Shown here: positions 16,904 through 25,287 of the stretch, piece after piece | Layout: each line of letters starts with the position of its first letter | Numbering within the stretch: position 1 is the first letter of the stretch | Origin: Brevibacillus brevis NBRC 100599 | Lineage (GTDB): Bacteria; Bacillota; Bacilli; Brevibacillales; Brevibacillaceae | Assembly: GCF_000010165.1 (NCBI RefSeq) | Contig: NC_012491.1 | Location: 2,487,501 to 2,551,500, forward strand | Length of the DNA: 64,000 nucleotides | Direction of reading: 5' to 3' | Notes under the pieces: model-generated | Databases searched by the model: none | What the model saw: the letters and a program-made list of their open reading frames with translations, nothing else | Told to the model about the DNA's origin: nothing | Position numbers and translations under genes: made by a program

Positions 16904-18050
16904 GTGCGATGAGCACCTCCTGAGCAGCTTTTACACCAGCACCCAGTTCAACTGGAGCACCGATTTGGTGAAGCGACAATTCAATCGCAGAAATGACTTG
17001 CAGGACATCCAATGGCTCACAATAACCCATGTGCCCGATGCGGAAGATCTTGCCTTTCAGGTGCTGCTGGCCGCCAGCAATTGTGATATTGAATTGCTGC
17101 GTTAACATTTTGCGGAGAGCTTCTGCATGAAAGGTACCCTCAGGATCGCAAGAAGTAACGGTCGTAGATGCGTACTGATCTTCTGCCATCAGTTTTATGT
17201 TTAATGCCCTCATCGCTGCGCGAGTCATGTCTCTCATTAGTTCATGGCGCTTTACGATAGCTGGCAAGCCTTCTTCCTCCATGATATCCAATACCTCGGC
17301 GAGACCGAAAATGAGGGATACAGCAGGCGTATACGGTGTTGTTTGCTCGGCCAAGCTCTTGCGGTATGCTTTCAGGTCCAAATAGAAGGCGAGCGATTTG
17401 TTTTGCTCAATCACTTGCCATGCGCGTTCACTCGCAGCGAGGAAGGCAAGGCCTGTTGGCAACATGAAAGCTTTTTGCGAGCCAGTTACTACGATATCGA
17501 CACCCCAAGCGTCCATTTCGCATGGAACCGCACCAAGGTTACTTACCGCATCCACAATGAAGAGGGCGTCCGAATGAGTGCGGATTGCTTTCGCCAAGTC
17601 AGCAATCGGATTTTCTACCCCAGTGGATGTTTCACAGTACGTAGCAAATACGGCTTTTATTTGTGGCTTTTTTTGCAGGAATGTTTCAATCAGCTCAGGT
17701 GTAACCGCCTTGCCCCAAGGCACTTCCACGCGATGGGCGATGATACCGTAACGCTCGCAAATTTTTGCAAAGCGCTCACCAAATGCACCGCTGACGAGGA
17801 CGGCAGCTTCATCGCCTGGTTGAAGCGTGTTTACGACGCCCATCTCCAGTGCACTCGTTCCGCTACCTGCCAAGATGTATACGTCCTGCTTGGTGCCAAA
17901 GTAAGGCTTCAGTCTTTCAGCAGTACGGGCAAAAAGAGCGGAAAATTTGCCGCTGCGGTGTCCAATCATCGGTTGGTTCATCGCCGTTTGGACACGTGGT
18001 GGAATAGGGGTAGGGCCAGGGATTCTCAAAATCATTTTGTCTGCAAACAT
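16896..18050 (-). CDS. class V aminotransferase (alanine-glyoxylate/serine-pyruvate type), probable serine pathway
   Basis: A 384-residue PLP enzyme of aminotransferase class V. The PLP lysine is in VTGSQKAFMLPTGLAFLA (~residue 190); GSGTSALEMG binds the cofactor phosphate and FIVDAVSNLG contains the pyridine-N Asp. The N-terminal IPGPTPIPPRV is typical of the alanine-glyoxylate/serine-pyruvate branch, not of classical SerC. Position upstream of and overlapping serA, behind a T-box reading the Ser codon AGC, suggests it supplies the phosphoserine transaminase step or another serine-related transamination; this is inference. ATG at 18050 with TAGGAGGAG upstream. Confidence 0.85.
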   Translation of the reverse strand: MFADKMILRIPGPTPIPPRVQTAMNQPMIGHRSGKFSALFARTAERLKPYFGTKQDVYILAGSGTSALEMGVVNTLQPGDEAAVLVSGAFGERFAKICERYGIIAHRVEVPWGKAVTPELIETFLQKKPQIKAVFATYCETSTGVENPIADLAKAIRTHSDALFIVDAVSNLGAVPCEMDAWGVDIVVTGSQKAFMLPTGLAFLAASERAWQVIEQNKSLAFYLDLKAYRKSLAEQTTPYTPAVSLIFGLAEVLDIMEEEGLPAIVKRHELMRDMTRAAMRALNIKLMAEDQYASTTVTSCDPEGTFHAEALRKMLTQQFNITIAGGQQHLKGKIFRIGHMGYCEPLDVLQVISAIELSLHQIGAPVELGAGVKAAQEVLIAHV

Positions 18051-18079
18051 GGTTCTCTCCTCCTAAATAAGTGCATATC

Positions 18080-18137
18080 AAAAAAACCTCCCGTTCTCAC
18101 ACTGCTCCTATTACAGAACAGTGAGGGACGAGAGGCT
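18080..18137 (-). terminator. T-box controlled terminator
   Basis: An imperfect ~20-pair stem, CCTCTCGTCCCTCACTG on one side and CAGTGTGAGAACGGGAGG on the other, followed by seven Ts. The 5' arm overlaps the antiterminator side that begins with the T-box at 18157-18144. Confidence 0.85.
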
Positions 18138-18391
18138 TTGCTTCGCGGTGCCACCCTCATTCGCTCCTTTTTTCTCAAAAAAGAGCCTTGGTAGGTACAT
18201 GACCTAAAAGAGATAACGGTTCTACCGTTTGCGTCTACTTGGATGGTGAATCCATTTTCAACGCAGCAGCTCAGAAGTGCTTAACCGTGGGAGAAATCGC
18301 CGATTCGCAGCAACCATCGGCTCTCTGGGGATTTCTCAATCACAGCGTTTCTTCGTCATCGCTGTTGTTTTATAAGGTGTTTCGTAAGATT
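18080..18391 (-). promoter_or_regulatory. T-box leader, serine (AGC specifier)
   Basis: The minus strand carries a complete T-box: the distal stem I motif AGAGAGCCGAUGGUUGCUGC (~18319-18338), the specifier region with AGC at 18281-18279 followed by ACUUCUGAGCUGC, the invariant T-box AGGGUGGCACCGCG at 18157-18144, and a terminator stem ending in a T run at 18086-18080. AGC encodes serine, matching the downstream aminotransferase-serA operon. Uncharged tRNA-Ser should promote readthrough. Confidence 0.92.
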
Positions 18392-18398
18392 TGTACTT

Positions 18399-18427
18399 AA
18401 GATATCACGTCAAAATAACACCGTCAA
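18399..18427 (-). promoter_or_regulatory. SigA promoter of the serine T-box operon
   Basis: On the minus strand TTGACG (18427-18422) and TATCTT (18404-18399) are separated by 17 bases, just ahead of the T-box leader. Confidence 0.65.
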
Positions 18428-18472
18428 GAAGAAAAACGAGAAAAAATGAACATTAATTATTTTATATCGGTT

Positions 18473-18536
18473 ATCGTTCGTGAATAATGCTCAATTTCAT
18501 GCTGGAAACACTACAAAAATGACCAAAACACGAACG
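18473..18536. repeat. inverted repeat CGTTCGTG/CACGAACG upstream of the serine operon
   Basis: CGTTCGTG (18475-18482) and CACGAACG (18529-18536) are perfect 8-base complements separated by 46 bases, in an otherwise AT-rich, gene-free stretch between the ferredoxin gene and the T-box promoter. Possible DNA-binding site pair; no coding potential seen in 18428-18675. Confidence 0.45.
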
Positions 18537-18577
18537 TTAAGATGTTGACATCACAAAAAATGGAAAAAACGCATTTT

Positions 18578-18590
18578 AATGTTCGGATTT
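18578..18590 (-). promoter_or_regulatory. PurBox-like motif
   Basis: The minus strand reads AAATCCGAACATT, matching all positions of the B. subtilis PurBox AWWWCCGAACWWT. It lies ~150 bases upstream of the serine operon promoter. Weaker CACGAAC copies at 18529-18535 (plus) and 18482-18476 (minus) form an inverted repeat nearby, but no second full box lies at the usual distance. Confidence 0.35.
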
Positions 18591-18677
18591 TGCTGTTGCT
18601 ATTATTTTATCGAAAAATGACAAAAGAAAGAACGGGAAGTTGTCGATCATTCGTTCAGTGGAGGAGAGGAGGGCATA

Positions 18678-18720
18678 ATGAAAAACCTCTTACATACCGA
18701 AGTACGTAAGAGGTTTCTTC
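18678..18720 (-). terminator. intrinsic terminator after ferredoxin gene
   Basis: AAACCTCTTACGTAC and GTATGTAAGAGGTTTTT form a long stem with a UUCG-type loop on the minus strand, ending in Ts, 18 bases past the ferredoxin stop. Confidence 0.88.
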
Positions 18721-18737
18721 CATTAGTAGATGGAATA

Positions 18738-18980
<243 letters not shown>

Positions 18981-19047
18981 CTATCATAGATCATTGTATG
19001 CTCTTGGTGACAAGATTTCAAGATTGAATCAGTCTAAAAATGTACGA

Positions 19048-19959
19048 CTACTTATAAAGAGGGATTTCAGGTGCCCTTAGCACGGAGTAGAGCTGTGTAT
19101 TCAAGCGTTTAAAATCTCCCGCAGATACTGCATCTGTCGCGTTCAAAATCTTCACGGCAGCGGCTAAATCCTTGATTCCTAGTGCCTGAACTTCGTTGGA
19201 TGCAATGAGCAAATCAAGTCTTGCAGTCAAGTCTTCAGGACTATAGCTGCTCCATTGATTGCTTTTTGACATGGCGACAGCTGCGAGATAGGTGCGGTAA
19301 TGGAACGGATACTGCTTCCATTGTGCGGTGTTAACGGTTCCAGGCAATTGCTTTGGCATGCCTTGCTTCACCACATAAGCCGATTCCCAAGACGCGATGG
19401 AGTGATACACCATTTCCTGTGCGGTTAGCCAGTTATTTTGGAAAAGCGTCAGGCTAGCTCCAATGGAAGCAGGCGTAGCTTTATTTTGATCGGAACGAAT
19501 CTGCTCCATACTATCCAAATACGCCCGTACACTGTTCGTAAAGGTGGCGTGAGCTTGTCTCAGCATGGGTGACGTCGGCAAGGGAACGTTTTTCTCCAGC
19601 TCTTTCCTTGTCTGGTCAGCTAAACTGCTGAGATGCTTCAAACCTTCGGTCCGTTCACTTTCGTTCATTTGATTCCATTTACCCATCGTATCAAAATGTG
19701 CTTGCTTCAGATCAAGCAGCGGTGCATAAACGGCATAGTAAAATCGGATAAAGTCCTGTTCGTTGTACAGCTTTTGCTCACGTAGCATTTTTTCTTTTTC
19801 GGCTTCCTTTTTCTCAGCTTCGAGTACGGCGGCTTGTTCCGACTCCAATTGTGTCTTCATATAATGGGCCCCGAAAAAAAATCCACCAACTGTGCATGCA
19901 AGTGTTATGATGATCATGTACGCCATCATAAATTCAGTTCTTTTCAATCGTTTTGTCAT
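19048..19959 (-). CDS. membrane-anchored protein of unknown function
   Basis: A 303-residue protein with a single N-terminal transmembrane helix (MMAYMIIITLACTVGGFFFG, ~residues 11-30), then a charged coiled-coil segment rich in Glu/Lys (~residues 36-68) and a mostly helical outer domain. I do not recognise the family. Topology predicts a short cytoplasmic tail and a large outside domain. The ATG at 19959 has TGGAGGA upstream; an in-frame ATG at 19977 lies within or ahead of that site. It lies between ferredoxin and the divergent ypbB gene, with no clear terminator of its own. Confidence 0.7.
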   Translation of the reverse strand: MTKRLKRTEFMMAYMIIITLACTVGGFFFGAHYMKTQLESEQAAVLEAEKKEAEKEKMLREQKLYNEQDFIRFYYAVYAPLLDLKQAHFDTMGKWNQMNESERTEGLKHLSSLADQTRKELEKNVPLPTSPMLRQAHATFTNSVRAYLDSMEQIRSDQNKATPASIGASLTLFQNNWLTAQEMVYHSIASWESAYVVKQGMPKQLPGTVNTAQWKQYPFHYRTYLAAVAMSKSNQWSSYSPEDLTARLDLLIASNEVQALGIKDLAAAVKILNATDAVSAGDFKRLNTQLYSVLRAPEIPLYK

Positions 19960-20039
19960 ACTATCCTCCAAATACAATGATGCAGTTTACTTCGCTTACT
20001 TTGAGCTTTGAAAAATATAGAATGATGTAAGGAGTACCA

Positions 20040-21155
20040 ATGAACAGTCGGAACAGTGCGGCAGAGGAGCAGGACCTCTTATGTGCGGTCGCCTTGAATG
20101 CCATGTTACCTCTGGCCAATGAACGAACGCTGCAATCAGCCTACTACATACTGCGTGGCAGAAAAGCCAATCAGACACTGCAAGATGTGCATTTGTATAC
20201 CCTTTATCCGTATTATCGGATGTTTTCCCGTTTTCCAAGAGAGGATTGGGAGAAAATAGTTTCAACTTTATTTCAGGCGCGCTGGATTTTACCTGTTGAT
20301 GCAGTTGGAATAAACTCGAAACCGACCTTTACCTTTTCTGATACAGGATTGCAGCATGCCAAACACATGTACCAAAAATATCGGTTTGATGTATGGTTCG
20401 CACCTTTTACCCAGTCTGATTTGGCGGAGCGAATCGAACCATTTTGGAATAGACTTCATCTTATGGTGCAGACGATCTCGCAAATGCATCAGGGTGATCT
20501 CGGTTTCATTCCGGTCGTTTCGGACAAGCCAGCACAGCGTTGGGTAAAAAACCAATTATCTGATGGGACATTGCGACATGCTTGGAAACAGCAATTGTCT
20601 GATGAGCTATATCGATTATGGGAGCCCCTGGATGAAGGTGTGCAGGAGCTTTTGTTTTGTCAACTGTCAGGAGTTGGACAAGTTGGCAAGACCATGGGGC
20701 AAGTAGCAGAGATTCGCCAAACGAGTCGTAGCTATCTCATGCTGCAATTTCGATATGGGCTAGCCGCGTCGATTCAGACGTTGCTTGCAGAGAGCAATCA
20801 TTATCCTCTTTTATCAAAACTGGTTACAGAATCCCACAAGCTTGATCCACGTCTCACCGAAAGTGCTGCCCGAACGTACGCAATGCTTCAGACTGGCTGT
20901 GACAAAAAGGAAATAGCGAAGAGACGACAAATGAAAGAAAGTACAATAGAAGATCATTTGGTAGAGATTGCCCTGCGCTGTCCGGAATGGGACATGACAA
21001 CCTATTTACCGAATGAGCTGGCAAAAGAGATCGTGGAAACGAGTGAGCGACTCGATACAAGCAGACTCCGGCTCATCAAGGATCAATTGGAAGCAACAGT
21101 GACGTATTTGCAGATCCGATTGGCATTGGCACGAGCGACGAGGGGGGCAAAATGA
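20040..21155 (+). CDS. ypbB: RecQ-associated helix-turn-helix protein YpbB
   Basis: A 371-residue protein equivalent in position and layout to B. subtilis YpbB, encoded directly upstream of recQ. The C-terminal third has a helicase-type HTH (TYAMLQTGCDKKEIAKRRQM ... STIEDHLVEIAL, ~residues 280-315), the kind often fused to RecQ C termini, suggesting it is a detached accessory domain of the helicase. The N-terminal part is helical with no motif I can name. ATG at 20040 behind AAGGAG. It overlaps recQ by 4 bases. Confidence 0.8.
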   Translation: MNSRNSAAEEQDLLCAVALNAMLPLANERTLQSAYYILRGRKANQTLQDVHLYTLYPYYRMFSRFPREDWEKIVSTLFQARWILPVDAVGINSKPTFTFSDTGLQHAKHMYQKYRFDVWFAPFTQSDLAERIEPFWNRLHLMVQTISQMHQGDLGFIPVVSDKPAQRWVKNQLSDGTLRHAWKQQLSDELYRLWEPLDEGVQELLFCQLSGVGQVGKTMGQVAEIRQTSRSYLMLQFRYGLAASIQTLLAESNHYPLLSKLVTESHKLDPRLTESAARTYAMLQTGCDKKEIAKRRQMKESTIEDHLVEIALRCPEWDMTTYLPNELAKEIVETSERLDTSRLRLIKDQLEATVTYLQIRLALARATRGAK

Positions 21156-22663
21156 ATAAACAGCTCATGTACGACAGATTAAAGCTGCATTTTGGATATG
21201 ACTCGTTCCGCCCCGGTCAGGAGCCTATTATTGAACGTCTACTACATGGACGAAGTGTTCTCGGGCTATTAGCAACAGGTGGTGGGAAATCAGTGACGTA
21301 TCAGCTGCCAGCAATGCTTTTGTCGGGTCTGACCGTCGTGGTTTCCCCATTGATCTCCTTGATGGTCGATCAGGTGCAGCAGCTTCGAGCGCGAAAAAAA
21401 ATTCCGGCAACCTATTTGAACAGCATGCAAGATCCGACAGAGTCCCGCGAAATCTTGAAAGGGCTCTCGGAAGGTGCGTACAAGCTTCTGTATATTTCTC
21501 CTGAAAAGCTTCAACAGACCTATGTCCAACAAGTGTTAAAGCGAGCGCGGGTGTCCCTGATCGCAATTGATGAAGCGCATTGCATCTCGCAATGGGGACA
21601 TGACTTTCGCACAGATTACTTGCGATTGCCTGAAGTCGTGAAACAATTGGGAGCACCTCCTGTTCTGGCTGTGACGGCGACTGCGACGGCGTCTGTTCGC
21701 GAGGAAATTTGCAACTTATTTTCCATTAAAAAGGAAGATATTGTGTTGCAGTCCCTGAATCGGGCAAATATCGCCTATGATCTGGTTGAAGTTGGGGAGG
21801 AAACAGACAGGCGTTCGTATGTATTTGATCAGATCGATTGTTTGCAGGGGCCTGGAATCGTTTACTGCAGCACGCGACAAGCAGTAGATGTGTTGGCAGC
21901 CTCTTATCAACTAGAAGGGAAAAAACGCGTTCACGGTTACCACGGGGGCATGAACAGCATGGAGCGAATGCTGATCCAATCCCAATTTCTCGCAGGAGAG
22001 CTGGATGTTATTATTGCAACCAATGCATTTGGTATGGGAATCGACAAGCCAGATATTCGCTACGTCATCCATTATCAAATGCCAGCCAGTTTAGAGGCAT
22101 ACGCACAAGAAATCGGGCGGATCGGCCGTGACGGCAAGCCCGGGTATGCGCTGCTTTTATTTTCGTGGGACGATTTGCAGATTCATCAGCACATGCTGGA
22201 GAAGGAGTACCCGACACAAGTACAAGTTCAAAAATACGAGCAGTTGTGCAATACTGGAGTACCTTTGACGAACGAGGCCTTGGCGATGATGGATATATCC
22301 GAAGAGATGGGCGCTCTCCTTGCCTTTTATACGGAAAGAGTGCTGGGCTTAAACGAAGCTGCTGCTGCGGGAGAGTCCTATCCAAAGGCTCATATCATTT
22401 GGCAGGAAACAGAAAAGAGAAAAAGCTTTAAGCAAAAAAAGCTGGCAGAAATGGTATCTTACGTAAGAGGAGAAAACTGTTTGCGTGCAAGCATTAATGC
22501 GTATTTCAAAGAAAAGGATCATCAATTTGATCTGTACTGCTGTAAGAATTGTGGCCTAACTATGGATGCGTATTTCCAAACGAATGACCATACATTCGCA
22601 AAGAATGAACAAATCAAATGGAATTTGCGGCAGGCGTTAGACACTCTTTTGCCGAACAAATAA
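21152..22663 (+). CDS. recQ: ATP-dependent DNA helicase RecQ family
   Basis: A 503-residue 3'-5' DNA helicase of superfamily 2. Motif 0 FGYDSFRPGQEPII, Walker A ATGGGKSVTYQ (~residues 43-53), DEAH box AIDEAHCISQWGHDFR, TATAT, and motif VI QEIGRIGRDG (Ile where RecQ usually has Ala-Gly-Arg) are visible. A short zinc-binding-like region (CLRASINAYF ... CCKNCG, ~445-475) ends the protein; the RQC winged helix and HRDC domains of full-length RecQ are absent, as in the short RecS/RecQ of Bacillus. Co-translation with ypbB is likely. Confidence 0.92.
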   Translation: MNKQLMYDRLKLHFGYDSFRPGQEPIIERLLHGRSVLGLLATGGGKSVTYQLPAMLLSGLTVVVSPLISLMVDQVQQLRARKKIPATYLNSMQDPTESREILKGLSEGAYKLLYISPEKLQQTYVQQVLKRARVSLIAIDEAHCISQWGHDFRTDYLRLPEVVKQLGAPPVLAVTATATASVREEICNLFSIKKEDIVLQSLNRANIAYDLVEVGEETDRRSYVFDQIDCLQGPGIVYCSTRQAVDVLAASYQLEGKKRVHGYHGGMNSMERMLIQSQFLAGELDVIIATNAFGMGIDKPDIRYVIHYQMPASLEAYAQEIGRIGRDGKPGYALLLFSWDDLQIHQHMLEKEYPTQVQVQKYEQLCNTGVPLTNEALAMMDISEEMGALLAFYTERVLGLNEAAAAGESYPKAHIIWQETEKRKSFKQKKLAEMVSYVRGENCLRASINAYFKEKDHQFDLYCCKNCGLTMDAYFQTNDHTFAKNEQIKWNLRQALDTLLPNK

Positions 22664-22679
22664 AGGAGAGAAACATCGA

Positions 22680-23258
22680 GTGAAGGAAGATCGGCTAGAG
22701 GTGGATGAAGCCACTCTTCGGCTGAATCTATGGTTGACACAAGGAATCGTGATAGGAGTGGCTGCTGCCGGTAGCTTATTCGTGCTGGGCTGGGATGCTA
22801 CTCTGTCCTTGTTTAGTTTGCCAGGCTGGAATGCCGTACTGTGGGCCGTGTTTGTAGCCGCAGGTATTATCATCGCGAGTATTGTGATGGATCGTTACTT
22901 GCCGAAGCGATGGCAGGATGATGACAGTATCAATGAAAAAGTTTTTGGCGCCATGTTACCATCCACCACGGTTCTCGTCTGTATGGTAGTAGGGGTTGGA
23001 GAGGAATGGCTATTCCGTGGAGTGATTCAATCGCTTGCCGGGAACTTTTGGAGCAGCCTTATTTTTACACTGATCCACGTACGTTATTTGAAAAAACCGC
23101 TCATGATCATAAGTGTATTTGGTACAAGCTTGATCTTGGGGCTCTTGTTTTCTCATTATCAGTCCCTTTGGCCCTCGATTGTGGCTCATATCCTTATTGA
23201 CGTCATGTTAGCATTTTATCTACAAAAAACAATCAAGAAAAAGGGGGAGGAAGAGTGA
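22680..23258 (+). CDS. CPBP family intramembrane protease (YpbD-like)
   Basis: A 192-residue polytopic membrane protein of the CPBP/Abi family. The glutamate-type protease motif EEWLFRG (EExxxR) lies near residue 105-111 in GVGEEWLFRGVIQ and further conserved His occur in TLIHVRY and VAHILID. Substrate unknown. GTG start at 22680, AAAGGAG upstream, 16 bases after recQ. Its stop overlaps the start of the LysM gene by 4 bases, and the order matches B. subtilis recQ-ypbD-ypbE. Confidence 0.85.
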   Translation: MKEDRLEVDEATLRLNLWLTQGIVIGVAAAGSLFVLGWDATLSLFSLPGWNAVLWAVFVAAGIIIASIVMDRYLPKRWQDDDSINEKVFGAMLPSTTVLVCMVVGVGEEWLFRGVIQSLAGNFWSSLIFTLIHVRYLKKPLMIISVFGTSLILGLLFSHYQSLWPSIVAHILIDVMLAFYLQKTIKKKGEEE

Positions 23259-23947
23259 ATCTTGAGCATAATCCATTACCACCCCGACGCTCCCGTCATA
23301 CTCGCCCTAAAGCGTCGTTCTCGTTTAAAAAGTGGATTCAACCGGGATTGTACTTGTTTGGATTCGTCTTTTTCGGGTTGATTGGTTTTGAGTTGTACAG
23401 GGCCAATATCCCACATGAGTCAGCAGCTTCTGGTAGTGTTGAAGTGAAAAATGCTGAAGGGAAAGAAGGTAGAAAAGCGATTACCACCCCGCAAGGGAGT
23501 AAGGCAGGAGAAAAGGAGCCTGTATCTGTCGTTCTCACTCCTACGCCTGATTCTAATGCAAATGTGACCACCCCTCCTGACAAAGCGAAAACGATCGAAT
23601 CAAAGCCGGTTGAACCGACGGTGAAGCCGACAACAAGCGCACAGACAGCAGCTGTGAGCCCAGTTCCAGCCAAAACTTCGACTGGTACAACTGTAAGCAA
23701 GACAAACCAGATCACGAGTACTTCTCCTATCACAGTTGTTACACCGGGAAAACCAGCTTCAACACCACCTGTAACAAAATCAAAGATCGTCAAGCATGTG
23801 GTGAAGAAGGGGGAAACGTTGTTTATGCTGTCCCGAAAGTACTATGGAAATAACTCGAACGTAAGACGAATCGCAAAATACAACGGGCTTCATTCAGAAG
23901 CAGGGCTCGTCGAAGGAAGAGTTGTTTTGGTTCCACTCGTTCAGTAA
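23255..23947 (+). CDS. LysM-domain membrane-anchored protein (YpbE-like)
   Basis: A 230-residue bitopic protein: short basic cytoplasmic tail, one transmembrane helix (~residues 31-52), a long low-complexity Pro/Thr/Ser/Lys linker (~60-178) and a C-terminal LysM domain (HVVKKGETLFMLSRKYYGNN ... LVEGRVVLVP, ~182-230) that should bind peptidoglycan. The linker likely spans the cell wall. GTG start overlaps the CPBP stop; the next gene's long frame overlaps its stop by 1 base. Confidence 0.85.
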   Translation: MNLEHNPLPPRRSRHTRPKASFSFKKWIQPGLYLFGFVFFGLIGFELYRANIPHESAASGSVEVKNAEGKEGRKAITTPQGSKAGEKEPVSVVLTPTPDSNANVTTPPDKAKTIESKPVEPTVKPTTSAQTAAVSPVPAKTSTGTTVSKTNQITSTSPITVVTPGKPASTPPVTKSKIVKHVVKKGETLFMLSRKYYGNNSNVRRIAKYNGLHSEAGLVEGRVVLVPLVQ

Positions 23948-23997
23948 TGAGATCGTGCTCCACTGGTCATGCTATCGGGAAAAGGATAAGCAGGTGG

Positions 23998-24912
23998 ATG
24001 CAAGTGGAGTATGATACAGTCATTGTCGGCGGCGGGATTGCAGGGCTTCAAACTGCCATTCAACTTGCAAGATGCCTTCGACGCGTTGCAGTCATTGACA
24101 TGCCAGGTGGTCGATCAACAATCGCCAAAGCCTACCGAAATATCCTCGGATTTTCGGAAGGGGTTAGTGGCGATTTTTTGCGTCATGCAGGCAAGGAGCA
24201 AGCACAAAAATACGGAGCAATTTTGATAACAGATGAGGTAACCAAGCTTTCTACCGACCCAAGCGGCTTATTTTCGATAGGTACAAAAAGTGGCATACAT
24301 ACACTTACTTCGCGAACGCTGGTTTTGGCAACCGGCATGCGTGATCCGTTCCCAGCCATCCCTAGCTTCTCCGATTGTGTAGGGATATCGATTTTCTTGT
24401 GTCCCGACTGTGACGGCTATGAAACAGTTGACAAAGCCACGGCAATCATTGGAGCGGGCCCACACGCTGTTTCGATAGCGGACGAACTTATTTATTATAC
24501 CAACAGGTTAACAGTCATTAACCATGCAGAAATGCAGGTGGATACGCAGACTGTCTCTGAACTGAGCAAACGAGGGATCATGTATCGGGAGGAAAAAGTA
24601 TATGCTCTTCATCATACGGCGGGGCAATTGCAAGAAATCGAGCTCTCTTCAGGTGAACGGTTGTCTGTAGAAAGAGCATTTCTTGCTTTTCCTGGTGCGC
24701 ATGCTTTGACAGAGCTTTTACGTGGTTTTTCCGTGCAAATTCATGAAAAGGGCCACATCCAAACGAACCCGCGAACAAAAGAAACGGATCATCCCAACAT
24801 CTGGGCTGTTGGCGATATCAATGAGCATTCTCAGCAAGTGTCGATTGCCATGGGAGATGGGACACAGGCTGCCATTTGGATTCAAAAGCGGCTGCGTGAA
24901 TTGGAGAGGTAA
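23998..24912 (+). CDS. thioredoxin-reductase-like FAD/NAD(P) oxidoreductase
   Basis: A 304-residue class II pyridine-nucleotide disulfide oxidoreductase. FAD motif VIVGGGIAGLQTAIQLAR (~7-24); a redox-type pair CPDCDGYE (~137-144) at the position of the CATCDG active site of thioredoxin reductase; NAD(P)-binding IIGAGPHAVSIADEL (~155-169); C-terminal FAD motif WAVGDI. It could reduce a thioredoxin-like partner, but substitutions around the CxxC and its sequence distance from TrxB mean the substrate is uncertain. It is not YpdA-like (bacillithiol disulfide reductase). The start is the ATG at 23998; an upstream frame from 23947 has no site. Followed by a terminator. Confidence 0.8.
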   Translation: MQVEYDTVIVGGGIAGLQTAIQLARCLRRVAVIDMPGGRSTIAKAYRNILGFSEGVSGDFLRHAGKEQAQKYGAILITDEVTKLSTDPSGLFSIGTKSGIHTLTSRTLVLATGMRDPFPAIPSFSDCVGISIFLCPDCDGYETVDKATAIIGAGPHAVSIADELIYYTNRLTVINHAEMQVDTQTVSELSKRGIMYREEKVYALHHTAGQLQEIELSSGERLSVERAFLAFPGAHALTELLRGFSVQIHEKGHIQTNPRTKETDHPNIWAVGDINEHSQQVSIAMGDGTQAAIWIQKRLRELER

Positions 24913-24939
24913 AAAAACGCCTGATTCTGGGCGTTTTTT
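24911..24939 (+). terminator. intrinsic terminator after the oxidoreductase gene
   Basis: AAAAAACGCC and GGGCGTTTTTT form a stem with a 7-base loop and T tail, overlapping the stop codon region of the gene. It closes the ypbB-recQ operon. Confidence 0.85.
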
Positions 24940-25287
24940 CATGTACAAACCTTTATGAACGAGAAGGAACCCGAACTAGCAGAACCAAATATAAATACAG
25001 AAGAAGAGCAATGAAGGGGAACTTTTCCTGGGAAAGCGCAGGAAGTGACAGACAACAACAAAGTTTCTTTTTTCATGAGTGGATTCGACATCGGCAGGCG
25101 AGTGCTGCGTAGGTGTCATGGTAGCTTTGTTCCAGTAACTAAATGTGATATGATAGGACTACCCCGTATTTTCCAGTCCATCAAAAAATGGATGAATGCC
25201 AACAGGTATTCGCCGGAGAATGTGGAGAACTCTTACAGGCTTACCATCATATTTTGTAGTACGACTGGATGGCGAGGAGGGACAGTC
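24940..25287 (+). other. gene-free stretch upstream of the MecA-type gene
   Basis: About 350 bases without a supportable gene: the frame is open in phase with the downstream gene from 25045 but has no ribosome site. A likely -10 TATGAT (25149-25154), with a TTGTTC-like -35 at 25127-25132, would give a ~130-base leader. Nothing else recognised. Confidence 0.4.

Noticed and set aside
18531-18590. Classical paired PurR operator
   Set aside because: The two CGAAC boxes are ~45 bases apart instead of the usual ~16-17 between boxes, and one has several mismatches; kept only as a single PurBox-like motif.
25045-25287. N-terminal extension of the MecA-type protein
   Set aside because: No ribosome site at 25045, and the family starts at MRVERL, which has GAGGAGGGA directly upstream at 25288.
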